Assembly: GCA_002803225.1 (NCBI GenBank)
Contig: NXFV01001068.1
Span: forward strand, 1-64,000
From: Gamarada debralockiae
Taxonomy: Eukaryota; Ascomycota; Leotiomycetes; Helotiales; Hyphodiscaceae
Direction: 5' to 3'
DNA length: 64,000 bases
Part shown: piece by piece, positions 22,471 to 34,143 of the stretch
How positions within the stretch are numbered: position 1 is the first letter of the stretch
How the letters are laid out: the number at the start of each line of letters is the position of its first letter
The notes under the pieces: model-generated
What the model saw: only the letters and a program-made list of their open reading frames with translations
Told to the model about the DNA's origin: nothing
The model's database searches: none
Program-made: the position numbers and the translations under genes

Positions 22471-23405
22471 ATGACGAAGGCCACAGAACGACCAATTAAG
22501 AGCCGTCAATCGACCCTCAAAAGGGCCGAGTCTTTTAAGCGAGGGATCAAAAAGACTATCGAACAACTCAAAAGTGAAAACTTCCGCCGTCAAAAGTTAA
22601 CATATATGGAAAAAGCAGATACAATAAGAAGGGAATTTGGCGCTGATGTCTTCGTCTTAATAAGGCGGAAAGGAAAGCTTATGGTTTACACGTCTAGCGA
22701 CTCACTTGACGATCCGCAGTGGCCTCTTCGACCAGAAGAAATCGCTAAGTACTATCCTTTGCCGATGATTAAAACACCTGATACATGTAAAAGTTGTAGA
22801 AAAGAGGCAACAATTACGCTACAGACATTTCAAGGGGAGGATATAGGACCAGAGGAAGAGGCGGGTTAAATAGTGACATGGTTTAAAGTAGCGAGATATG
22901 TGTACACAACCGTTACCAAGCAACTAGATCATCTGACAAGGACATACTCGAGTCTGCAAGCGACCAGTTTCTTGATCTCGCCATAGAGCTGCGACTCAAA
23001 AACTTTAGTGCAAGAGACCTAGTTAACCTGCTGGCCAAGGCGAAAAGGCTCGGCTATAGCGAAACGGATGTCATCGACAACGAAGAAGCTGTCCATCAAG
23101 CACATGAAGGTTCACGATCCCCTCTCGATGTAATCGGTGCTTCGAAGCTGCTTGGAGAGAGGATAGCCCAAGTTCGCAATGCCCCCACTACTTCGCCTCA
23201 GCCCTCTGCCGTCGAAGAATCTCGAGAACCAAAACGCCTGAAGACAATCCACGTCCACGTCCACAAACGCGAGTCTGTCCCGGCGAATGGGCCTCCCAAT
23301 ACCCCCAGTGTCCGTGGCCCGTGCCCTGGGCCTCCTCTCGAGAAGCAAGACACATGCACTAAATTATTACTGCCTTATCAGATGCCAGTAAAACCTCGCA
23401 CGTGA
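22471..23405 (+). CDS. MADS-box-like (SRF-type) protein (292 aa)
   Basis: Two exons, 22471-22864 and 22921-23405, join in phase across a 56-nt intron that removes an early TAA. The second exon has a long open frame without any ATG near its start, which supports the splice. Residues about 11-34 read SRQSTLKRAESFKRGIKKTI, a divergent form of the MADS DNA-binding helix, followed by GADVFVLIRRKGKLMVYTSS, the beta-sheet part of the SRF-type fold, and a WPLRPEEIAKYYP segment. The second half is helical and then disordered, with a basic REPKRLK that may be a nuclear signal. A nuclear DNA-binding role is inferred; targets are unknown. The intron donor (GTTAAA) is weak, so the C-terminal half is less sure than the N-terminal half. 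Confidence 0.65.
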
Positions 23406-23502
23406 TATATCGTATCCTCAGTCATCTGAGTCATCTCTCCCCTTCCGTCTTCTTCACAGCAGCCACTACACCCCTCAACCCCTCACCCCCTCAACCCCTC
23501 TG

Positions 23503-25852
23503 TTAGCCCCTGCTAATACCCTTAACCACCAGCTCATCCTCTTTATAAAACTCCTCACTCTCCCCAATCATCCTATCAGTTACCTCCACATCATACGGCA
23601 CACCACCTTCCCACACCCTCCCAACAGACCTCTTAATCCCCCTATCTTCCTCCAGCTCCCTGACATTGACTTCCAACTTCCCATTCATGCCCACTAAGAA
23701 CACAACTTCGACCTTCCCAGCTTCCGTAGGATTCGTTAGCGGTAGGGACATACTTCCGATAAGGTTATTGTGGGAAGTAAGCGAGCGGACACCTTCGTAT
23801 ATTTTGATAGTGAGAGGATTTTGGGAGTTGGCTGTCCTTTTAAATGTCCGCGATTCCCTATTGGGAAGCATGGTGTTGCGTAGGACGATCTTTTCGAAAA
23901 TCCCGCCAGCTAATTCGATACCGAGATGGAGAGTTGCGATATCCATCCCCCAAAAATCCACAACGTCTAGTCCCTCCTCCCCGCTGAGGACGTAGGCTTG
24001 CGATACAAGGCCTTCAAGAACAGCGTGTTCGGGATCAATGCCCTCCTCTTTAACCACCAACAACTTCCTCATAACTTCCTCACCATCCTGAATCTTCCCA
24101 ATAATCTGATGCGCCTGAACAATCGGTTTCAAAATTTCTCGGGCGGAAGGAGGACCGGTGAGCAGTATACCAGCAAGTGATTCCGCAAGTGGTCGAAACT
24201 CATTCCCCTTTATCCCCTCTTGATAGCTCCTCAACTCGTCGTCGAGCTTCTTGATCATAGTATCCACAGCCTCAAGGATATGATTCGCGAGTTCACGGTG
24301 TAGTTTCTGGACTAAAGAGCGAGAAATAACCATACTCCCAGACATCACTCCAAAATTGACATACACCTCTTCCTCCCTGACACCGCCCCAAACTCTCTCC
24401 CAAAGCGAATCAGGACGACCCCAAGCCTCTTGCGCGCGGTAAACCTGAGAGGTGATATATTGAATTACACCGGCTTTGTTGTCGAATTCGAACCCCGCAG
24501 TTTCGTGGTTAAAGGTCTGGAATACATGATCCAATAACGCGTTATCGAAATCCTCACTCCCAACACCAAGCAAGGAGTGAGCGAGAGTTTCGAAAATGCC
24601 TTTTTCGATCGATTCGATTGTGATTGAGGTCTCCTTCTCGGAGACATTAATGATTAACCATTCTTCCTCTTTACCCGCATTATCGAGACGATATCCCATT
24701 CCACTGGCCCGCGCCTCACTGACCACTCTCAGAATATTCAATTCCCCGAAGTCGCCCGCGTCCTTAGTAGCTTGGCGTTGGGTATCATTGAATCCAGCCG
24801 GAACGGAGACGACGGCGTGGGTAATTGTTTGGTTGAGGTAAGCCTCCGCTACTTCCTTTAACTTTCCTAATATCAAACCGGTGATCTGCTCTGGAGAGTA
24901 TAGATGCTCCTCGATCGATTGGTGGATATCGTGGCCTTGGACGTGGATTTTGATGGCGGGTTTATCGGCGTATTTATCTAATACCTTTGTGAATTCGAAG
25001 GGGACGGAGGATTTGAAAGCTTGGACGATTGGGTCTTCCCATTTGCGGCCGATGATTTGCCTTCTTATATGTTAATTGAGTGAAGAGGATGGGAAGGAAT
25101 GAGATGGTACTTTATATCATAAATAGTATTCTTCCCCGCCAATTCCAAAGCCTCCCATCCCACAACAGGTCCTTTATCCGTGAAACTAACAACCGACGGC
25201 ACCGTGCTCCTATTCTTATCGTCGGTGAAAACATCCAATCCCCATTTCTTGCCGCCTAGATCTCTGAATATCCCAATGCGGGAAGTGGTACGGCCTAGTT
25301 CGATGCCAACCACTAAAGAACGCCTCTGGTCATTATCGCTCCTTCAAATCAATGTTTACCATGATGGAGGTACCTGAAAACTAGATCGGAGTGCAAAGCA
25401 ATAAGAAAACAAGGAAAGGACTGACCATCACCATAGCCCCCACCGCCTGTGCCATCACCCCCACACACCATAGGATAAGGTTTCCACCCCCTAAACCCCC
25501 CTTCCTCCTCAACACCTTTTAAACCTTCCCCTCCATCACCACCATTACCTGGGCCCCTTGCAACTTCATTAACATCACTCGATTGACGAACGCTGACCGC
25601 TTTACTCAAACTTTGAGGTAGTAGAGGCTTGAATATTTTCCAATCAAGATTATTCAAGGTAATTGATATCGCTAGAACAACCACACATCCAATCGCGACT
25701 AGGAGCTCCCATCGTCGTGGCGAGGGGGCAGTTGTTTTTGGCCGAGTTGTGGAGAATGAGGATCTGGCCGAACGAGGTCCATCTTCTTTCTTCAACATCT
25801 GGTATACATTCTTCTCCTTGTTCTCGGGTGACTTGGTGACCTTAGTCGTCAT
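23503..25852 (-). CDS. Divergent Hsp70-family protein with N-terminal membrane anchor (729 aa)
   Basis: Exons 25852-25426, 25312-25111 and 25063-23503 join in phase. The N-terminus is polar to residue 45, then a transmembrane helix (about 48-66), then a Gly/acidic linker. The Hsp70 fold starts at VVGIELGRTTSRIGIF (phosphate-1 loop, canonical GIDLGTTNS), then DKNRSTVPSVVSFTD, NTIYDIKRQIIGRKW and THAVVSVPAGFNDTQRQATK. The second phosphate loop is changed: LLTGPPSAREILKPI stands where Hsp70s have an LVGG-type loop. The substrate-binding part is recognisable (ANSQNPLTIKIYEG) but the lid is short or missing. There is no HDEL-type signal at the C-terminus. The topology (type II) would put the chaperone part in the ER lumen. 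ATPase activity may be weak. It converges with the MADS-like gene, only 97 bp away. Confidence 0.8.
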
Positions 25853-26629
25853 GATGTTTGGTAAGATTCAACCTCATAGGTTTGACATTGTCAATTTGTA
25901 AAGTTGTAATGATTTAAGGCGATAGGAGGGTACAATTGTCCGGGTTTGAGTGCAGGTCAAACGATAGCAGCCAAAGTGTTCGTGGTGAAGAATTACTGGA
26001 TACCAAGTGCAGCTCCCAAGCTTATATATCTCTCAAAAAAAAAACCCCCCCGCCTGTACGCGAAGCTCTTCAAGCGAAGATCTGTCCTCCAAATGTTTAT
26101 GACTCACAAATGCGCCTCACCCTATCGCATAACACCTCAAAATACCACAGTAGGTTAGATGTTCCAAATATCGAATTTTTGAGGTGTATGTGTCCACGAT
26201 GTCTGATTGCGAAAAACGTGTGGGTTTGATGCTCCGAGTGTCGTCGGCCGCCGTTGGAGTTTTCGCTTGGAGTCGAAGGAACGATTGCTTACTCAGCCCT
26301 GAAAGAGTACACCAATTCGCGATCTTTATCAAGGAAAGAGGTATCTTTGAAAAGATAAATAGGTTCCTTTCGGAATTTTGTGGTTTGCAATCTCGGAATA
26401 AAAGCAACGACTGAAATGGCCTTGGAATGAAGTGCAAAAAGAGGACTGAAAGACGCCTAGAACTGAGCCAAAATCTGTTCAAAATGAGAGACCCCCAAGT
26501 GAAGCAAACAAGCTCGACAAGGGTGTCAGAATTGGAGCAAACCCAGGCATCAAATGAGGTATGTTGTGGAACTAGAGATGAAGGCCAGATTCTGAGCGTG
26601 CGCAGAATTAGACGTTTTCGAGAAAGGGG
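25853..26629. other. Intergenic region without a supported gene
   Basis: Only short ORFs on both strands with no recognisable motif. The left end must hold the start region of the Hsp70-like gene. A poly-A run followed by a C run occurs at about 26034-26050. Confidence 0.4.
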
Positions 26630-26806
26630 AGTATTGTATTTACGAAAATACTAAGCTAAGGAGAGAAGAGAAAGGTGCTACGAGTATACGACCTGATGTA
26701 TCTGAAGGGCGCGCTAGCGCGCTACGCGTCAAGTGAATTCCTAGCCTCGTGTTCCGCCATTCTAAGTGAATCCGCTATACGCGTGATCAGGTGACATTCG
26801 CTAGAA
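26630..26806 (+). repeat. LTR-like fragment, diverged copy of the repeat at 35.7 kb
   Basis: From the GAAAATACT word to TTCGCTAGAACT this stretch aligns along its length with 35728-35917. It is preceded by a purine run (GAAAGGGGAG) like a polypurine tract and begins TATTGTATTTACG. This looks like one end of a long terminal repeat; its right boundary is not visible. Confidence 0.5.
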
Positions 26807-26905
26807 CTAGAACAAATTGCATAGCTTTTGAGCATATAACCGAGTATTTAAACGGCGAAAGAATCAATCTCATAAACAGGGAGGAGAGGAACCCATTTTT
26901 ATTGG

Positions 26906-27424
26906 TTATGCACAGAATATCAAGCGAGTCCGACTAAAGCTGTCGACGGATTTTTCCGCCGGGCTGGAGGGAGCACCCGCAGACCCCAGATGTAAAGCCG
27001 CGCGTTCAATGCTCAGAACAATCCAAACTTCGTGCAAGTGTGGTACCGAGAGTCTTCGTCCAGAATAGGAGATACTCAATCTGGAGGAAGCATTGTTGTC
27101 ATGGGAGGGTCGAGAAATTCTGATGGAAAGGTTAGTGAGGTTGAGGACGTGCAGATCTCCCGAGGAAGCCTGTCGCCAAGGGAAATCGCGTCGCGTTCGC
27201 ATTGAAGTGAACCTATCGGCCTCTTCACAAATTTTCAGGATCATAACTCTCTCTCTCAAGTGAAGAGCCACCAAGCCTCGTTCAGGACAGCTCAGCAACA
27301 AAATTACGGCATCTTTTACTTTCGGATGAACAGGACGCAATAACTTCCATCTTTGTCGTCTCCCGCCGGAGCTTGCGCCACAACCTTCGCACGCAGCCAT
27401 CGAAAATCCGCAACCTTTATTCAT
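26906..27424 (-). CDS. Hypothetical protein, weak call (172 aa)
   Basis: An uninterrupted frame begins with ATG at 27424 (MNKGCGFSMAACEGCG). It is rich in Arg, Ser and Leu and shows no domain I recognise; LHVLNLTNLSIRIS might be part of a leucine-rich or F-box-like repeat. No intron signals or neighbours support it. It could be a chance ORF. Confidence 0.2.
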   Translation of the reverse strand: MNKGCGFSMAACEGCGASSGGRRQRWKLLRPVHPKVKDAVILLLSCPERGLVALHLRERVMILKICEEADRFTSMRTRRDFPWRQASSGDLHVLNLTNLSIRISRPSHDNNASSRLSISYSGRRLSVPHLHEVWIVLSIERAALHLGSAGAPSSPAEKSVDSFSRTRLIFCA

Positions 27425-29671
27425 CCCACCATCTAGATATCTCACACATCCCAGTCAAGTACGATAATCCGAGGCAACCAATACTTCTATGAATGTTTCT
27501 GGCAGGACAGTAGAAAGGTCCCCACCGCCCTGTGGGGCGGTCCTCCCTCCGCTCTGGAGAGGAGGCCAGGACGCGAACCAAAGGCCCACCTCCCCCATCT
27601 CCAATGCTACGACCCATGTCGCATTTGAAGCGTATCGTCTCAAGAGCGTGCTGGGAGATTCAATAGTTCACATGTAGTAAGTTTTATTTCTAGAATTCTT
27701 AATGTATCTATGTACCCACCCAGCTGTTTCTAAGCAGTCTGAATTTTGAGAATTTCGGCTAAAAGTCCGCAAAAACTCACAAGTCCCCATGGTGCTGTTT
27801 GACCAACCTCAAAATTGCAGAAATGCCGCATCGTGATGCCGCCTCACAACCACTGAGTTTAGCGATTGTGTCTGGATAAGCATATATCCCCAAGATGCCT
27901 GCACTTTGTACGAGCGTTTGATTCTCAACCAATAGGTAATTTCGCTCGAATGACAAGAACGTGGAAACCACGTTGTTCCGGCGTTAAATTTATGGCTGTT
28001 GGATTAAGCTTTCCAGAAGTAAGCTTAAGATCAATTCACAGATCGATTCACAGATTACCTAGACCCTGGACTCTCGGCCCAACGGGCAGGGAATCGTGGA
28101 CGGTGGAACGAACCAGCATTAAGGCTACAGGGGTCAAGGTACTGGTGAGGGTGGATGCTTCCGTGTCTACTGGGATACTAAATATACCGTGTGATATGAA
28201 AGGGGAAAGGGGACTACGGTAAAAGAAGGTCCGCAGTGGCAGCGAGAAGCAAGCAACCAGTGCTCTGCTACCTCGTCGGTTCGATCGGACGATCTCGCAT
28301 ATGTGGTGTGCTATCGTGAAGGCGAGCTGAGCTCTGGATGGCTCGAGTCCTAACTTCTAAGATGTCGCATGGACCCTCGTCCCTGGTACTATCTGGTTTT
28401 CTCAGAGAGCAGCTGAAGAGTCAACTGACTGCAATAATGACACTCTGAGTAGTCTGATCCCAAACTCTAGTATTAGAGTTTCTAATCTCCTGCATTCTTC
28501 CCGGTGGGCAGCGGCTGTGGCTCATTCGTACCACATATCCTCTCATCTCAGCGAGATGGTGTTGCAAGCCTCCTGCACTCCACAAAACGGTGCACTTCAA
28601 ATGAACATTTTTGAACCTATGAATGGTTCCGAGGATATTGTGGCTTCTTGCCCCGCTCTATATCATCAGTGACACTGCATGTTATGTTTCCTGGATGAGT
28701 TGGTTGCACAAGCGTGCTACACAACAGAAAACGATACACTTTCAAGCAGCATCTTCACTAGACCTATGGATAGCCCCAAGGATTGTGGCTGCCTCCTGCC
28801 CCCCTCCCCTTCTCCCCATGTCATTTTATTTCGGCGATATGGTTGCAAAAACATGCTACGCTGCAGCAAACGATGCTTCGAAGCAGCATCTTCTCTAGAC
28901 CTGTGGATAATTCCAAGGATAACATCGCTGTTGCCCCTCTCCGTGCCAACGGAACGTGCCTTAAAATGGTTTATCGACCTTGCTACTCTCCTTGTCAGAA
29001 GGCCTTTCATGTTTTCAACTTCCATCAATCATTGAATTTCGTTCGGCTCCTCTCAAGACACATCTAGGTTGGGACGGACTTGATGCAATTTACGGTACTT
29101 GACAACTTACTTCCGGTACTGCTTTATCATGGTTTACGAATGGCTGTTGCTGCTATCGCTCGTCGGCGAAGACTTTGTTATCGGTGTCGTCTTCTTTTGG
29201 ATGTCTTGAATGTCACCGGCGTCCAAAGATTTGCTAGGTTTTCCAACTTGACCTGTGTACTCCGGCCCTTGAGGCATTCTTATAGTACAAGTGTTCTCTT
29301 ACGCGGAGTTTTGACCTAGATGAGCTGGGAAAAGCCACCTGACAAGGGCTGGAAGTGTCCTTGGATGGATTGTATTGAGAGCTGAGTTCTATCACCTCAC
29401 CTCCATCAGAGATCAGAGAGGGGTGGTGATCTGATGCCGGACCCCTCTCCGCCCTTACTAAAATTACCGTGCGTGTTTGGACCCCAGTGAGCGCAAGGAG
29501 GTCAAGGCTCCCATGATGAACTTAAAGAATCGTGGATCCTCCATCTATGACAGAATGCTTCACAACGACTTCTTGAGACCTGTGCATAGTAATTGGCAGG
29601 AACTTTGGGCCCGTATTTGGACCTCTGGCTATCCCAACTCGACCCTTCTTGTACAATTGCAAAGTTACGAA
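27425..29671. other. Intergenic region with a local tandem duplication
   Basis: No gene is supported in these 2.2 kb. Small GC-rich hairpins occur near 27525-27560. A degenerate tandem repeat lies at 28.6-28.9 kb (listed separately). The last few hundred bases should contain the start region of the multicopper oxidase gene. Confidence 0.45.
28620..28921. repeat. Two-copy degenerate tandem repeat of about 140 bp
   Basis: The stretch starting near 28702 (GTTGCACAAGCGTGCTAC) recurs near 28842 (GTTGCAAAAACATGCTAC), and both continue through AGCAGCATCTTC, CTAGACCT and CCAAGGAT with about 80 percent agreement. Sequence before each copy is also loosely alike, giving a unit of about 140 bp. The function is unknown. 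Confidence 0.55.
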
Positions 29672-31786
29672 ATGAAGTTCTTCCTCTTTCTTGCCATGCA
29701 TGCAGGGGCTGCCCTGGCAGCTACTGTGACTTACAATTGGGATATCACGTGGGTTGAAGCGGATCCTGATGGCGCCTTGAAGCGACCGGTCATTGGTAAT
29801 ATCCTCCTCTTCTATCATAAATTTCGATGCTGAGAGTCTAGGTATCAACGGCCAGTGGCCGTGTCCACCAATTGAGGTAAATCTCGGAGACACCATAGTC
29901 GTCAACGTCGTGAACCAACTCGGAAACGAGACAACTGGAATACATTTCCATGGCCAGAGACAAGCGGGGACTAACACTATGGACGGTCCTTCAGGAGTTA
30001 ACCAATGTTCTATTCCACCTGGAGGCTCATTTACCTATTCGTTCACTGTATGAACCTTCCTCTTGACGTCAGACTTCACCTCGCTGTGGAGTTGATAACT
30101 GACAAGGGGTAGGCAAACCCTGCAGGCACGTTCTGGTACCATTCTCACAACAAGGGGCAATATCCGGATGGGTTTCGTGGTCCTTTGATCATCCATGATC
30201 CTAATGACCCATATCTTGGAAGTTATCAGGAGGACTTGACGTTGACTGTGTCCGAGTAAGTCGATCCAATCAACCATTCTCGCTCGACTCGTGGCTGATG
30301 CCTCTATGCCACAGCTGGTTTTGGTCGCAAATGCCTCCCCTTCTGGGACTTTATCTCAATCCCGCCAACAGTGGCGGGGTGGAGCCGGCACCGAACTCCA
30401 CTCTCCTTAACGATTCGACAAATATCAAATTGTCTATCACACCTGGGTTGACATACAGGTTGCGGATAATAAGCTTGTCTGCGATGGCAGCAAACTACAT
30501 CTGGCTTGAAGGACACGAGATGACCGTCATTGCTGTTGACGGTGTTCCAGTCGTGAGAGCAGCCGCTAGTACTGTATACATCAGCACCGCACAACGAGTC
30601 GATGTCCTCTTTACTGCCAAGACTACAGCCACCCAGAACTACTTTTTCATTTCGAGTCTGGATCAGACTATGTATGGAGGGTACTTTGATATTGCATACC
30701 CGAACGCCTACGGTTACCTCGTGTACAATCCTGCTCTGCCGCTACCTGCCGTCTACGAGCCTTCATTTGATCCAATCGATGACTTCACGTTGGTACCTTA
30801 TGATCACGAAGCAATATTAAGCCCAGTAACTACAACAATCACCATCAATATGATCTTCAACAATGATGACTATAACATCAATCGGTAAGATGGATCTGCA
30901 CAGCTATCATCAGCAATACACACTGACTCTTGCGTAGGGCAACAATCAATGGTCAAACATACGTACAACAAATAGTGCCTACACTATACACTGCCTTGTC
31001 GGCACCGGCAGCAGACGTGATGAATCCGGAAATTTACGGAGTCGGTTCGAATCCTTTCGTGGTTTCCTACAATGATATGTAAGTACACTTACCCTCGACA
31101 CACTGATCCAGTCTTTGCTTCCATACTTACTTGATTTTCCAGAGTTGAAGTAGTGATCAACAATTTCGACACCGGTAGCCACCCATGGCACATGCACGGT
31201 CACCAATTCCAAGTTATCTACCGTGGTGATACCAACACTCCGATGTGGGATGGCAGCCAGCCCGTATCCTCCGTTCCAGTGCGACGAGACGTTATCATGG
31301 TCAATACCAACTCTTCAGCAGTCTGGCGTTTCCAAGCTAACAACCCCGGTGTGTTCCTCATCCACTGGTTCGTCACTCCTCAGCACGTGATATTCTATCA
31401 CATGACCTCTCCAGCTACTAACTTCACCTAGTCACATTGAATGGCACGTTGAGGCTGGTCTCACAGCCACTCTCCTCGAAGCTCCAAATATGCTTCAAGG
31501 TCAGCTTACTATTCCTCCAACTCACCTTAGAGTTTGTCAGCAGGACGGAACTCAAACAAGAGGGAATGCTGCCGGAAACACAGTGAATTACTTGAATCTT
31601 ACTGGTGCGCCGACGGTGGCTCCGGAATATGACTACGGGTAAGTCTGAGATTTCAAACATACTTCATAATAGTGTCCAGTGGGGAGTAGATGCTGACTAT
31701 GATTATGAAGTTCTCTCGTCAGTCCACCGGCGGGCGAGAAGTTCAGGACCTTCAGGCCCAGGTCGCGTATTCAGCTGTTGGACTGA
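29672..31786 (+). CDS. Multicopper oxidase, Fet3/laccase type (559 aa)
   Basis: Eight exons join in phase: 29672-29795, 29842-30047, 30113-30255, 30315-30884, 30938-31078, 31143-31367, 31432-31638 and 31723-31786. The start at 29672 gives a signal peptide ([16 protein letters not shown]). All four copper motifs are present: [24 protein letters not shown] and, after removing intron 7, [11 protein letters not shown]. The protein starts [12 protein letters not shown], as in the fungal ferroxidase group that oxidises iron or phenols with reduction of oxygen to water. No C-terminal transmembrane helix is visible, unlike the yeast iron oxidase Fet3, so it is probably secreted. The last exon is uncertain: without that splice the protein ends at EYDYG. 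No iron permease gene lies next to it in this window. Confidence 0.87.
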
Positions 31787-32292
31787 GAGGTTTCAAAAAC
31801 GATGCCTGTTGGCTCTTAACTTGCTAAGATTCTTTGGTTAACTTTCTCTTTTCGTATTACTGATGTCCCTTCTATATGTTATATTTCTCCAATACTTGTT
31901 TTCTCTTTAGGAGGAGTGGGGACGGGTCGGGCTAGTCAGTTGTTATGCATTTGTCCTACCGAGTCCTTTTCATTCTTCCTCAATTAATACATATGGTACT
32001 CTTGCTTTTCCTTGAGTATTGCGGTTGCTTTTGGAAACTTGGTTGAGCCTCGAAACACATACATATCAAGACAATTTGGATTTCTATGACAATGAAAGGG
32101 TATTGCCATCCCAATCTCGTACCAACGAAAGCCCTTGAGCGCCTAATTACTACCCTAAATCTTTTAATCTAGTTCAAGCCCATCATCCAATCAAAATCAG
32201 ATGTTATAGATCAGGCGAGCGAGATTTGTCTTATCGTAATCCAAGGCCTCCTTCACAGAGCTAAGACTCCCAGGCAGGGACCCACTAATACA
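31787..32292. other. Convergent 3' flank between oxidase and membrane-protein genes
   Basis: About 500 bp with no gene. It should contain the 3' ends of the transcripts on both sides; I cannot place a polyadenylation site with confidence. Confidence 0.4.
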
Positions 32293-33308
32293 TTAACATG
32301 TCTGCGAAGCCTCCAACGTTATGTTGTTGCTTGTGCTGTTAGAGATCCCGGGGCAGACTGTCACCGCCGCACTGATGAAGTCGCTTTTAGAGACAAGGTA
32401 AGTTTCGATGAAGATCCAAATGGAGACACCGAAGATGGCGAGGTTGAGGAAGTATGCGCCGTATCCTTTAAACGTCCTTCAAGTTAGCATGGTTTATTTG
32501 AGAGAATAACAGGTCGAATGAAATATACTAGCAAGTTTCTGCTCATACTTGATGCCATGATCCCTGTTGAACCAGTATCGAATATGCTTATACAGCGTAA
32601 CAATAAGCAAGAGGCCAACTAGCCCAGCATAGCCCCATTCAAACTAAACAGGTACAAGGACCTTCCTGGAAAGTCATGGGTGTAGAATTGGCGCAAGTCC
32701 AGCTATTATAATCAACTACATCGTCGACAGCAGCTGCTGTGGAGGCGCACGGCCCATTCAGCGAGCACCATGGACTCCGGAGCTGGTACAGCTCTTTTTG
32801 GCCGACTTCCGGAAGAGAAAGCAATACAAAGTCGACAGTGCCGAATATAGTATCAACCATGCTGATACGAAAGCAAATGGATTTGAAATAACGAATGTAG
32901 TCCAGAGTTTCGCGGAGTTGCAAATAGAAGCACATAAGCCCCGACTCCAGCTGCGCGCATGGAGCTCATGCGGTGCGAATTTTCGGCGATGTGGATGAGT
33001 CCTGAGAAGCCTGAGATAAAGGTATAGTAGAGGCCTACAATCTGGAAGGCGATGTTGAGAGGAGAGGATTTGAGGGAGCGGCGCTCTTCTCCTTTTGCTT
33101 CTAGATCACCGTTGTAGAGTCCGCCAGCCTTGTCCCAGACGAAAGTGAGCGACTTGAAGGCGATGAAGAAACCTATGACGGCACCAGGAATAGAAGTCCA
33201 CCACGGCAAGCCTAACTTGATTCCAACTGGTTTCGCATTTAAAGGAGTGATGGTGGCGTTGCTGGTGACGTTAGCCCAAATGAGGCTCGGTGAAGCATTT
33301 GCGGAGAT
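32293..33308 (-). pseudogene. Multi-pass membrane protein gene with a frameshift
   Basis: Exon pieces 33308-32720, 32643-32549 and 32476-32293 look coding. The first contains LPWWTSIPGAVIGFFIAFKS, an acidic loop, IVGLYYTFISGFSGLIHIAE and MSSMRAAGVGAY, then near 32940 the homologous frame shifts by one base to CFYLQLRETLDYIRYFKS and continues with IFGTVDFVLLSLPEV and LYQLRSPWCSLNG. Later exons give FEWGYAGLVGLLLIVTLY and GYGAYFLNLAIFGVSIWIF, then a stop. About five hydrophobic helices are visible. I do not know the family. The first exon could not be joined in phase either, so the gene is probably dead, unless the window has a base error at a GGGG run. Confidence 0.55.
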
Positions 33309-33859
33309 CTGGGAAAGCGTAGGTCAAACGAAGAGACATGAAATCAAGATGTAGCAGAATTCAGAGACAAATTTACCCATCGTGTACTTGGTCATGTGGT
33401 TAATTAAAAATATTGGAATGATTCAAAGACACAATCATGCAAAGTGGCAAGGATGTTGAATAAGTAAAGGGAAACAGGGGAACGGTGAGCAAGGCTATTA
33501 GCAATGGACCTATGCATTCCAGTACTACCAAAGGGTAAATAAATTTCAACATGGAGTCCCATCTCCCTTGCACCCAGCTGAACAACCTTCTGTGCGAACG
33601 CCGGCGCGGACCCCGTAAAGGGTAATTGAAGCTCGCCAACGGCCATTTTTATGGCCATTTTTATGGCCATTTTCTGTTAGTGTAAGACTTGATTTTCCCA
33701 GAAACTGTGAAAAGGCGTCACATAAGGCCATCTGATCGGGTGAACTGAGCCTCAATAGTGAACGTGCACTTCGTGGAGGCTCTGTGTAACATCAGGCTCA
33801 AGCATGTTTGGTCGAAAACCGAGAGTGAAGGCGCCAAGGCGTTTCTCAGAAGACTTAAA

Positions 33860-34143
33860 GGCTGGTGATTCCCCCGACTCCCCCTCTACACCGAAACTCG
33901 ACTTGATACCTTAGATATTCAGGCATTAAATCTGTCCCAGCGCCTCTACTTTGGAAAGACCGTCCTTAAGCCCGACGAAAAGGTGGGGTAGGGGCTCCCC
34001 CGACTCGAAGGGGCTCGTGGGGGATCCCCCCACTTGACGAGATAAGCGTCGGGCACGACAGTTTCGTAGTTGTGGTTCAGATATAAAGCTGTGAAGTTGA
34101 AGGGTTTTAGTTGTGAAAAAGGGGGTTGGGGGAATCACCAGCC
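33860..34143. mobile_element. MITE-like element with inverted termini
   Basis: The first bases (GGCTGGTGATTCCCCC, from 33860) recur inverted at the right end (34128-34143). With mismatches the match extends to about 24 bp. The 284-bp element has no transposase. Clear target-site duplications were not found. Confidence 0.5.
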
